This document shows, one piece after another, positions 1-6,721 of a stretch of 23,809 nt of DNA. Made by a program: the position numbers and the translations under genes. Source of the stretch: CAZYZQ01 sp964652075 (GTDB lineage: Bacteria > Bacillota > Clostridia > Oscillospirales > Oscillospiraceae); the NCBI GenBank assembly GCA_964652075.1, contig CAZYZQ010000024.1, positions 1 through 23,809 on the forward strand, given 5' to 3'. The notes below the pieces were generated by a model. The model was not told the origin of the DNA. It searched no databases and was given only the letters and a program-made list of their open reading frames with translations. Positions within the stretch are counted from its first letter, which is position 1, and each line of letters begins with the position of its first letter.

Positions 1-513
1 TGCTCCATGTGCGCGAAGATGCGCCGTGGCGCGCTGAACCGCGCGATTTTAGAGGATGGGTGCAATAAGCTCGCGCTCGGCCACCACTTTGACGACGCGG
101 TGGAGACGTTTGTCATGAACCTGCTCTTTGAGGGGCGAATCGGGTGTTTTCAGCCGGTGACGGAGCTCGACCGGACGGGCATTGTCCAGATCCGGCCGAT
201 GCTCTATATTCCGGAGAAGACCGTCAGCCATTTTGCCGCGCGTGAAGCACTGCCCATCGTGAAAAACGCCTGTCCGGCGGATCATACGACAAAACGGCAG
301 GAGGTCAAGGATCTGATCTACCGGCTCTCGGCGGAGTATCCGGATCTCAAAACGCGCATTTTTGGTGCCATGCAGCGGCTGCCGCTGCCGGCGTGGGGCG
401 TGTCAGAGCAGGCACAGAAAGCGGATCAGCAGCAGCGCGGCCAGCCCCGGCAGGCCGAAGACACCGACGATGAGCGCGGTGACAAGGTTGATGGACAGCG
501 CCAAGCCCCATAA
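1..513 (+). CDS. ttcA: TtcA-like tRNA 2-thiolation protein, 3' part (5' end outside window)
   Basis: The reading frame is open from the first base and ends with TAA at 511-513, so only the C-terminal 170 codons are present. The family is an ATP-pyrophosphatase (PP-loop) enzyme that thiolates tRNA, in TtcA cytidine 32, using a 4Fe-4S cluster. Visible are the CxxC followed by RRG at codons 1-10, the ALGHHFDD segment typical of the family near codons 25-32, and a third Cys at codon 91 in KNACP; these match the three cluster-binding cysteines of E. coli TtcA. The PP-loop SGGxDS motif would lie upstream of the window. The family-like part ends near codon 135 (FGAMQR, then AWGV). The last ~35 codons are Gln/Asp/Arg-rich, resemble nothing I know, and lie antisense to the end of bofA. 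The exact modified nucleotide is not proven by sequence. Confidence 0.85.
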   Translation, partial: CSMCAKMRRGALNRAILEDGCNKLALGHHFDDAVETFVMNLLFEGRIGCFQPVTELDRTGIVQIRPMLYIPEKTVSHFAAREALPIVKNACPADHTTKRQEVKDLIYRLSAEYPDLKTRIFGAMQRLPLPAWGVSEQAQKADQQQRGQPRQAEDTDDERGDKVDGQRQAP

Positions 514-657
514 GAGGCCGAGCCAGTTCAGCGCGAACAGGCACAGATAGCCGGCCAGCGTGTTCAGCAGCAGGCGCAGGCCGAGCTTCAGGGGCAGGGT
601 GGCGATGCGGACGAGCAGGATCAGTAGGAAGAGCGCGATGAGAATGTGGATCAGCAA
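403..657 (-). CDS. bofA: BofA family protein (inhibitor of pro-sigma-K processing)
   Basis: An 84-residue, almost entirely hydrophobic protein with two predicted membrane segments (about residues 2-20 and 50-82). In Bacillus subtilis BofA (87 aa) sits in the forespore outer membrane and holds the SpoIVFB protease inactive until engulfment is complete. The C-terminal half has the family pattern: LLNTLAGY, then SINLVTALIVGVFGLPG, then a Leu-rich end. I chose the TTG at 657-655 because AAAGGAGG (complement of 665-672) lies 7 nt upstream; the longer frame to 774 adds 39 charged residues without a ribosome site. It is transcribed opposite to its neighbours and its last 111 bp overlap the end of the ttcA-like gene. 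Some Clostridia keep a BofA-like protein without the full sigma-K checkpoint, so its target here is inferred. Confidence 0.85.
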   Translation of the reverse strand: MLIHILIALFLLILLVRIATLPLKLGLRLLLNTLAGYLCLFALNWLGLLWGLALSINLVTALIVGVFGLPGLAALLLIRFLCLL

Positions 658-682
658 GACGAGGCCTCCTTTCGGTTGTTCC

Positions 683-712
683 AGTGTATGAAACAGGCCC
701 CATTGCATATAC
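683..712 (-). promoter_or_regulatory. Predicted sigma-E-type promoter of bofA
   Basis: On the minus strand CATACACT (complement of 683-690) matches the sigma-E -10 consensus CATACAMT at every position. It lies 15 bp downstream of GTATATG (complement of 706-712), which fits the -35 consensus KMATATT at 5 of 7 positions. Transcription would start near 676, just before the bofA ribosome site at 665-672. In B. subtilis bofA belongs to the mother-cell sigma-E regulon, so the match makes biological sense. The prediction rests on sequence alone. Confidence 0.6.
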
Positions 713-836
713 TGCTTTCGGACAATGTGTGTGCGGGCAGTCCGTTCCGGCCTGACGGAAATCCGGCTGCGCATCCGGGCCTTGCACGCCGTGTCAAGTG
801 CGTCGTCGCTGCGCGCAGACGGAACGATGCGACCAT

Positions 837-859
837 GGTTTGACCGTGCACGTCAAACC
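837..859 (+). repeat. Inverted repeat (8-bp arms) directly before a terminator
   Basis: GGTTTGAC at 837-844 pairs exactly with GTCAAACC at 852-859 around a 7-nt loop. It is followed one base later by the 12-bp terminator stem. In RNA the two would form stacked hairpins. It could stabilise the 3' end of a transcript, or be a protein-binding site. Confidence 0.6.
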
Positions 860-860
860 G

Positions 861-900
861 GAGACAGGCTCCAACACTGTGGAGCCTGTCTCTTTCTTTG
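861..900 (+). terminator. Strong intrinsic terminator, plus strand
   Basis: A perfect 12-bp stem, GAGACAGGCTCC (861-872) with GGAGCCTGTCTC (881-892), has an 8-nt loop and is followed by TTTCTTTG. The T-rich side is on the plus strand only, so it stops rightward transcription. The nearest rightward gene upstream is the ttcA-like gene, which ends at 513 on the far side of bofA. Confidence 0.85.
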
Positions 901-955
901 CACTTCTGGAAAAAATCCGCTGAGGTGCAGGCGGGAAGCTGCGTGCTTCCGGCAT

Positions 956-984
956 TTGACGAAGCGGAAAATCTATGCTAAAAT
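956..984 (+). promoter_or_regulatory. Sigma-A-type promoter of parE
   Basis: TTGACG at 956-961 is separated by exactly 17 bp from TAAAAT at 979-984. Transcription would start near 991, about 33 nt before the parE start codon. This promoter probably also serves parC and the lipoprotein gene, since no other promoter or terminator is seen between them. Confidence 0.75.
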
Positions 985-1023
985 AACAGAGAGTGACACT
1001 ATATCTTGTATATGAGGGATACC

Positions 1024-2997
1024 ATGAGCAAAAAGTACGGAAACGAGAGTATTACTTCACTGAAGGGCGCGGACCGTGTGCGCAGACGTCCGGCGGTCAT
1101 TTTCGGCTCGGATGGGCTGGAGGGCTGCGAGCATGCCATGTTTGAAATCCTCTCCAACTCGATCGACGAGGCGCGCGAGGGGCACGGCGATACGATTGTC
1201 GTGACCCGCTTTGCCGACGGCTCCATCGAGGTCGAGGACTTCGGCCGCGGCTGCCCGGTGGACTGGAATGAGAAAGAGGGGCGCTACAACTGGGAGCTGG
1301 TCTTCTGCGAGCTGTACGCCGGCGGCAAGTATGCCAATGACGAGGGGGAGAACTATGAGTTCAGCCTCGGCCTGAACGGGCTCGGCGCGTGCGCGACCCA
1401 GTATGCCTCGGAGTATTTTGACGTCACAGTCCGGCGCGACGGCTTCCGGTATGATCTGCATTTTGAAAAAGGTGAGATACAGGGCAAGCTGAAAAAGGCG
1501 CCGGCGGATCGGAAAAAGACCGGCTCCTGCTTCCACTGGAAGCCGGATCTCGCGGTCTTTACGGACATCTCCATTCCGCTGGAATTCTATCAGGAGACGC
1601 TCAAGCGGCAGGCGGTTGTGAATGCGGGCGTCCGGTTCCAGCTCCGCAACGAGACGGATGCCGGGTTCGAGACGACGGAGTACTGCTATGAAAACGGCAT
1701 TCTGGATTATGTAAACGAATTGACAGGCGAGACCGGTATGACGATGCCGCAGTTCTGGGAGGCGGAACGCCGCGGCCGCGACCGGGAGGACAAGCCGGAG
1801 TATAAGGTGAAGATCACCGCCGCGCTCTGCTTTTCCACCACGACAAACGTGATTGAATACTACCACAACTCCTCCTGGCTCGAGCACGGCGGCGCGCCGG
1901 AAAAAGCGGTCAAGAACGCGTTTGTCTACGCCATCGACGCCTACATCAAGCAGGTGGGGAAATACACCAAGGCGGAGTCCAAAATCACGTTTCAGGATGT
2001 GCAGGACTGTCTGGTGCTGGTCACAAACTGCTTCTCCACACAGACAAGCTATGAGAATCAGACGAAAAAGGCCATCACGAACAAATTCGTGCAGGAGGCC
2101 ATGACGGAGTTTTTCCGCAGCCGCCTACAGGTCTATTTTATTGAGAACAAGCAGGAGGCCGACCGGATCGCCGATCAGGTGCTTGTCAACAAGCGCAGCC
2201 GTGAGACGGCAGAGAAGGCGCGCCTGAACATCAAGAAGAAGCTCTCCGGCAATGTCGATATTTCCAACCGTGTGCAGAAGTTTGTCGATTGCCGCAGCCG
2301 GGACGTGTCGAAGCGCGAGATCTATATCGTGGAGGGCGACTCCGCGCTCGGCTCGGTCAAGCTCGGCCGGGACGCGGAGTTTCAGGGGATTATGCCGGTG
2401 CGCGGCAAAATTCTGAACTGCCTCAAGGCAGACTACAACCGCATTTTCAAGTCGGAGATCATCACCGATCTGATGCGTGTGCTCGGCTGCGGCATCGAGG
2501 TTGCGGGGAAGAAGACAAAGGATCTGGCCACCTTCGATCTGGAGGCGCTGCGCTGGAACAAGGTGATAATCTGCACCGACGCGGATGTGGACGGCTATCA
2601 GATCCGCGCGCTGATTCTTACAATGCTCCATCGCCTTGTCCCGACGCTGATCCGGGAGGGGTATGTCTACATTGCGGAGTCGCCGCTGTTCGAGATCCGC
2701 TGCAAGGAGAAGACATGGTTTGCCTACTCCAACACGGAACGTGACAAGATCTGTCAGGAGCTGGAGGGAAAAAAGTATACGATCTCCCGCTCCAAGGGCC
2801 TTGGTGAGAACGACCCGGAGATGATGTGGATGACAACCATGAACCCCGCCACGCGCCGCCTGATCCGCGTGATGCCGGAGGACCTTGAACGGACAAATTT
2901 CTATTTTGATCTGCTGCTGGGCGACAACCTTTCCGGCCGAAAGGAGCACATTGCCGAACACGGCCATGAATTCCTGGAGCTGGCGGATATTTCGTGA
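1024..2997 (+). CDS. parE: DNA topoisomerase IV subunit B (ParE/GyrB-type ATPase)
   Basis: A 657-residue type II topoisomerase ATPase subunit that, with ParC, passes one duplex through another to decatenate chromosomes. The GHKL domain shows EILSNSIDEA (41-50), a glycine motif DFGRG (72-76; most relatives have DNGRG), and LGLNGLGA (115-122). The transducer has QTK at 346-348 for ATP contact. The TOPRIM domain has EGDS (437-440) and the metal triad in TDADVDG (D519, D521, D523), followed by the usual C-terminal end. ATG at 1024 was chosen because GAGGG at 1014-1018 lies 5 nt upstream; in-frame TTG 1006 and ATG 1012 are alternatives. It is followed after 51 bp by parC. The divergent ATP-site residues suggest the clostridial parEC-like branch, a paralogue of the main gyrase. 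Confidence 0.93.
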   Translation: MSKKYGNESITSLKGADRVRRRPAVIFGSDGLEGCEHAMFEILSNSIDEAREGHGDTIVVTRFADGSIEVEDFGRGCPVDWNEKEGRYNWELVFCELYAGGKYANDEGENYEFSLGLNGLGACATQYASEYFDVTVRRDGFRYDLHFEKGEIQGKLKKAPADRKKTGSCFHWKPDLAVFTDISIPLEFYQETLKRQAVVNAGVRFQLRNETDAGFETTEYCYENGILDYVNELTGETGMTMPQFWEAERRGRDREDKPEYKVKITAALCFSTTTNVIEYYHNSSWLEHGGAPEKAVKNAFVYAIDAYIKQVGKYTKAESKITFQDVQDCLVLVTNCFSTQTSYENQTKKAITNKFVQEAMTEFFRSRLQVYFIENKQEADRIADQVLVNKRSRETAEKARLNIKKKLSGNVDISNRVQKFVDCRSRDVSKREIYIVEGDSALGSVKLGRDAEFQGIMPVRGKILNCLKADYNRIFKSEIITDLMRVLGCGIEVAGKKTKDLATFDLEALRWNKVIICTDADVDGYQIRALILTMLHRLVPTLIREGYVYIAESPLFEIRCKEKTWFAYSNTERDKICQELEGKKYTISRSKGLGENDPEMMWMTTMNPATRRLIRVMPEDLERTNFYFDLLLGDNLSGRKEHIAEHGHEFLELADIS

Positions 2998-3048
2998 GGA
3001 AAACGCCGAAACCCGCAATTACCATTTTTGAGATAAGGACTGATCCTG

Positions 3049-5289
3049 TTGGCGAAGAAGAAAAAGCCGGAAGAGCCCAAGCGGAACGACGATCCGAATG
3101 TTATGGGGCTTCACGCCGAGGTGATTGAGCAGCCGATTACCGAGACGCTCGAGATCAACTTCATGCCCTATGCCATGTCGGTGATCCTATCGCGCGCGAT
3201 TCCGGAGATCGACGGCTTTAAGCCGTCGCACCGGAAGCTGCTTTACACAATGTACAAAATGGGGCTGCTCAATGGCGGCCGGACAAAATCCGCGAATATT
3301 GTCGGCCAGACCATGCGGCTGAACCCGCACGGCGACGCGGCGATTTACGAGACGATGGTGCGCCTTTCGCGCGGCTATGAGGCGCTGCTGCACCCCTTTG
3401 TCGATTCCAAGGGCAATTTCGGCAAGGTCTATTCCCGCGACATGGCCTACGCCGCCTCGCGCTATACCGAGGCGAAGCTGGACGGTATTTGCCGGGAGCT
3501 GTTTCAGGATATTGACAGCGACACGGTCGACTTTGTGGACAACTACGACAGCACGATGCAGGAGCCGTCTCTGCTGCCGACAACGTTCCCCAATGTGCTG
3601 GTTTCGGCCAATATGGGCATCGCGGTCGGCATGGCGTCGAACATCTGCGGCTTTAACCTCGCCGAGGTCTGCAAAACCACCATCGCGTGGATCAAAAACC
3701 CGGAGTGCGACCTGCTGGAGACGCTGCCCGCGCCGGATTTCCCGACCGGCGGTGAGATCCTGTACGACCCGGATGAGATGGCAGAGATTTACCGCACCGG
3801 GCGCGGCTCGTTCCGCATCCGTGCCCGCTGGCGCTATGTCAAAGAGGGCAATCTGATTGAAATCTATGAGATTCCCTATACGACGGCGACGGAAATCATC
3901 ATCGACAAGGTTTCCGAGCTGATTAAGGCGGGCAAGATCCGCGAGATCTCCGATATGCGCGACGAGACCGATCTGTCCGGCCTGAAGCTGACGATTGACT
4001 TAAAGCGCGGCGTCGATCCGGAGAAGCTGATGGCAAAGCTCTTCAAGCTGACCCCGCTGACCGACAGCTTTGGCTGCAATTTCAACATCCTGATTGCGGG
4101 GCAGCCGCGTGTGCTCGGCGTCCGCGAAATTTTGGAGGAGTGGACAGCGTGGCGCTCTGAGTGCGTCCGCCGCCGTGTCTATTTTGACCGCAATAAAAAG
4201 GCGGAGAAGCTGCACCTGTTGCAGGGGCTTGCAAGGATCCTGCTCGATATCGACAAGGCGATTGCCATCATCCGCGGCACGGAGCTGGATGCGGAGGTCG
4301 TGCCAAACCTGATGATCGGCTTTGGCATCGATCAGGTGCAGGCGGAGTTTGTCGCGGAGATCAAGCTGCGCAACATCAACCGGGAGTATATCCTGCGCCG
4401 TACGGAGGAGACGGCCGCACTGGAGCAGGAGATCGCAGAGCTGGACCAGATTCTGGGGAGTGCGGCCCGCGTCCGGAACCTGATTATCAAGGAATTGGAG
4501 ACCGTTGCAAAAAAATACGGCGCACCGCGCCGCACCGGCATCGCCTATGCGATGGACGAGCCGGAGCCGGAGCCTGAGGAGGAGACGCCGGACTATCCTG
4601 TGACGGTGTTTGTCTCCCGCGAGGGCTATTTCAAGAAAATCACGCCGCAGTCGCTGCGGATGTCCGGCGAGCAGAAATTCAAAGAGGGCGACGCGCTGCA
4701 GACGTCGTTTGAAACAACAAATCGGGCGGAGCTTCTGGTCTTCACGGACCGCCAGCAGGTCTATAAGACCCGCTGCGCCGACTTTGAGGACGGCAAGGCG
4801 TCGCTGCTGGGCGACTATCTGCCAGCGAAGCTCTCCATGGACGAGGGCGAGGGCGTGGTTGCCGTCTGCCTGCCCGGCGACTATCAGGGCAGCGCGCTCT
4901 TTGCGTTTGAAAACGGCAAGATCGCGCGCGTGGCGCTCTCGGCCTATGACACCAAGTCCAACCGCCGCAAGCTCACCGGCGCCTACTCCGACAGAAGTCC
5001 GCTGCGCGCGATGCTGCTTGTGCGCGAGGAGGAGGAACTGGTGCTGTTCTCGTCCGACGGGCGGGCGGCACAGTTTTCGTCCGCGCTGCTGGCGATCAAG
5101 ACCACGCGTTCAACACAGGGCGTGCAGGCGCTGACGATGAAAAAGGGAAGAACGCTGACGGGACTTCGTCCCGCCTCTGCCTGCCATTTTGCCCAGCCGG
5201 GCCGCTACCGGGCGAAGGCGCTGCCCAGTGCGGGCGCGCTCCTGAAGCCCGAGGATCAGGAGGAAAAACAAATTGCGCTCGATCTGTAA
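3049..5289 (+). CDS. parC: DNA topoisomerase IV subunit A (ParC/GyrA-type)
   Basis: A 746-residue breakage-reunion subunit that partners ParE. A Lys-rich N-terminus precedes the winged-helix domain (about 30-150) with the catalytic Tyr139 in AASRYTEAKL. In the quinolone region, NPHGDAAIYE (92-101) has Ala97 where gyrase and most topoisomerase IV proteins have the drug-contact Ser, and Glu101 at the second key position. The tower and coiled-coil follow (to about 495), then an acidic linker EPEPEPEEE and a C-terminal wheel (about 520-720). No GyrA-box (QRRGGKG-like) is present, which favours decatenation over negative supercoiling. The TTG start at 3049 has TAAGGA at 3034-3039, 9 nt upstream. 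The lipoprotein gene begins inside its last 17 bp. Confidence 0.93.
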   Translation: MAKKKKPEEPKRNDDPNVMGLHAEVIEQPITETLEINFMPYAMSVILSRAIPEIDGFKPSHRKLLYTMYKMGLLNGGRTKSANIVGQTMRLNPHGDAAIYETMVRLSRGYEALLHPFVDSKGNFGKVYSRDMAYAASRYTEAKLDGICRELFQDIDSDTVDFVDNYDSTMQEPSLLPTTFPNVLVSANMGIAVGMASNICGFNLAEVCKTTIAWIKNPECDLLETLPAPDFPTGGEILYDPDEMAEIYRTGRGSFRIRARWRYVKEGNLIEIYEIPYTTATEIIIDKVSELIKAGKIREISDMRDETDLSGLKLTIDLKRGVDPEKLMAKLFKLTPLTDSFGCNFNILIAGQPRVLGVREILEEWTAWRSECVRRRVYFDRNKKAEKLHLLQGLARILLDIDKAIAIIRGTELDAEVVPNLMIGFGIDQVQAEFVAEIKLRNINREYILRRTEETAALEQEIAELDQILGSAARVRNLIIKELETVAKKYGAPRRTGIAYAMDEPEPEPEEETPDYPVTVFVSREGYFKKITPQSLRMSGEQKFKEGDALQTSFETTNRAELLVFTDRQQVYKTRCADFEDGKASLLGDYLPAKLSMDEGEGVVAVCLPGDYQGSALFAFENGKIARVALSAYDTKSNRRKLTGAYSDRSPLRAMLLVREEEELVLFSSDGRAAQFSSALLAIKTTRSTQGVQALTMKKGRTLTGLRPASACHFAQPGRYRAKALPSAGALLKPEDQEEKQIALDL

Positions 5290-6427
5290 GGCGATTCCCA
5301 TGCTTCTGGCGCTCCTGCTGCTGGCCGGGTGTACCCGGATCAAGGGAGGATTCGTCAGCAACGACTATCTCTCCGTGACGCCGCACGACGAGGACTATGA
5401 CCAGATGGAGAATGAGGACGCGCTGGAGGCTGCCACCTACGATGAGATCGTGGAGGCGATTTTGACGTTTGTCGAGGCGCGGAAGGAGAGCGGCGTCATC
5501 CGGATCGCGGGCTATGACGGCGACGTGCCGGACGCGGTGGCGCAGGCCGTGTACGAGGTCATGCGCTTTACGCCGTATGGCGCGTATTACGTCGACTATA
5601 TCAATCACGATTGCAGCCGTATCGTCTCATTCTATGAGGCCCGGCTGTACCTGACCTATCGTGAGGGCGTGGCGGAGCAGATGCAGAGCGTGCGCGGCGA
5701 CTGGGCACAGGCCATGCAGCTGTATCAGGCGATGGAGGAGCACCGCGACGCGGTGACGCTCTATGTCAGTGCGTATACGGAGCTGGACTTCCAGCAGCTG
5801 GCGGACGAATACTTCGCCGCACACGCGGAGACGGTGATCGTTTGCCCACAGGTTTCGGCAAAGACCTACCCGGAAAACGGGGATGTCCGCATTGTTGAGC
5901 TGGAACTGGATTACGGCATGGATCCGTCGCTTGTCGCCGCACGCGCGCAGGCGGTGGAGACTGCGCTGGCATCCGCCGTCGCGTTCTCCCAGTACCGCCA
6001 GACAGAAACGGAGAAAATGGAGCTGCTGTGGTCCTTCCTGATGGATCGGTTCCAGTACAATATGGGTAGAAGCGAGATGCCGATCTATGCGCTGCTCTGC
6101 GAGGGCGTGGCGGACAGCGACGCCTTTGCCAGGACCCTGCAGGTTCTCTGCGACCGGATGGAGATCGAGTGCCACACTGTTGCGGGTTATCGCGACGGCG
6201 AGGCGTATACGTGGAATATTGTCCAGCTGGACGGGCAGTATTATCATATTGACCTGATGCAGGGGATGCGCAGCGAGGCCGAGGGGCTGGTGCTCTATGA
6301 CGATGCGCAGATGGAGCAGTACGAGTGGGATCAGGCGGCCTACCCGGCCTGTACGGCGGCAGAGCAGACAGACCCGGTGGAGGCGGAGCCGGCGCCGCAG
6401 ACGCCGGAGGAAGAAAATGAAAATTAG
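5273..6427 (+). CDS. Lipoprotein with a catalytically degenerate transglutaminase-like domain
   Basis: A 384-residue secreted lipoprotein. Residues 10-19 are a hydrophobic signal ending in the lipobox LAG-C20, so Cys20 would be lipid-modified and the protein anchored outside the membrane. The middle (about 50-230) is not recognised. Residues 270-330 fit the transglutaminase-like fold (EGVADSDAFA, then GEAYTWNIV, then YYHIDLM), but aligning by eye with active relatives (EGxAxCxGYA, GxxHAWN, YYxVDxTW) puts Ser282 at the Cys position and Tyr312 at the His position; only Asp327 is kept. It is therefore probably a binding or structural protein, not an enzyme. The tail (about 365-384) is Glu/Pro-rich. 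The TTG start follows AGGAGG at 5258-5263 by 9 nt and overlaps parC by 17 bp, suggesting coupled translation. Its job beside parEC is unknown. Confidence 0.8.
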   Translation: MRSICKAIPMLLALLLLAGCTRIKGGFVSNDYLSVTPHDEDYDQMENEDALEAATYDEIVEAILTFVEARKESGVIRIAGYDGDVPDAVAQAVYEVMRFTPYGAYYVDYINHDCSRIVSFYEARLYLTYREGVAEQMQSVRGDWAQAMQLYQAMEEHRDAVTLYVSAYTELDFQQLADEYFAAHAETVIVCPQVSAKTYPENGDVRIVELELDYGMDPSLVAARAQAVETALASAVAFSQYRQTETEKMELLWSFLMDRFQYNMGRSEMPIYALLCEGVADSDAFARTLQVLCDRMEIECHTVAGYRDGEAYTWNIVQLDGQYYHIDLMQGMRSEAEGLVLYDDAQMEQYEWDQAAYPACTAAEQTDPVEAEPAPQTPEEENEN

Positions 6428-6430
6428 GGC

Positions 6431-6458
6431 TTGACATTCAGCAAAAAAACGCTATAAT
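6431..6458 (+). promoter_or_regulatory. Consensus promoter of the tRNA-Gly gene
   Basis: TTGACA at 6431-6436 and TATAAT at 6453-6458 both match the sigma-A consensus fully, with a 16-bp A-rich spacer. It starts 4 bp after the stop codon of the lipoprotein gene, and the tRNA begins 15 bp after the -10 element. Confidence 0.92.
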
Positions 6459-6473
6459 AGCACCGTTGGCAAC

Positions 6474-6549
6474 GCGGGTGTAGCTCATCTGGTAGAGCGC
6501 CACCTTGCCAAGGTGGAGGTAGCGAGTTCGAGCCTCGTCACCCGCTCCA
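6474..6549 (+). tRNA. tRNA-Gly (anticodon GCC)
   Basis: A 76-nt tRNA with the CCA end encoded. The acceptor arms GCGGGTG (6474-6480) and CACCCGC (6539-6545) pair, followed by discriminator T and CCA. The D-arm GCTC/GAGC, the anticodon stem CCACC/GGTGG with loop TTGCCAA, and the T-arm GCGAG/CTCGT with TTCGAGC are all present. The loop gives anticodon GCC, which reads GGC and GGU glycine codons; GGC is very common in these genes. It is a single-gene unit with its own promoter and terminator. Confidence 0.97.
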
Positions 6550-6550
6550 A

Positions 6551-6586
6551 AACGCTGTACGGTTCCGTACAGCGTTTTCTTTTTGC
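6551..6586 (+). terminator. Intrinsic terminator after tRNA-Gly
   Basis: AACGCTGTACG (6551-6561) pairs with CGTACAGCGTT (6566-6576) around a GTTC tetraloop, followed by TTTCTTTTT. It begins one base after the tRNA CCA end. Confidence 0.92.
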
Positions 6587-6614
6587 GTTTTCGCACAACA
6601 ATATGCGCAGATAC

Positions 6615-6643
6615 TTTACAAATGCGGCGGTTTTTATTATGAT
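6615..6643 (+). promoter_or_regulatory. Predicted promoter of the M42/M32 peptidase operon
   Basis: TTTACA at 6615-6620 and TATGAT at 6638-6643 are separated by 17 bp. The leader of about 70 nt can form a 7-bp hairpin (6656-6662 with 6669-6675) and a 5-bp hairpin (GCCTG/CAGGC, 6688-6700) before the ribosome site. Confidence 0.6.
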
Positions 6644-6721
6644 ATCTCTGAAAAGCGTGCGGCGTGTACCGCACGGGACAACAATCAGCCTGTAGCAGGC
6701 AGGAGAAAGAAGGAATCCAGA

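Larger units (their letters stand above)
658..1023. other. Intergenic region between bofA and parE
   Basis: This 366-bp stretch holds no convincing gene. It contains, left to right, the bofA ribosome site and sigma-E-like promoter (minus strand), a GC-rich section from about 720 to 830 with no clear signal, two tandem hairpins at 837-892 ending in a T-rich plus-strand tail, and the parE promoter. Short frames on both strands show no family features. A small RNA ending at the 861-892 hairpin cannot be ruled out, but I see no strong plus-strand promoter for it. Confidence 0.6.

Noticed and set aside
1057..1887. Minus-strand frame opposite parE
   Set aside because: Antisense to the ATPase domain with no recognisable protein features or ribosome site.
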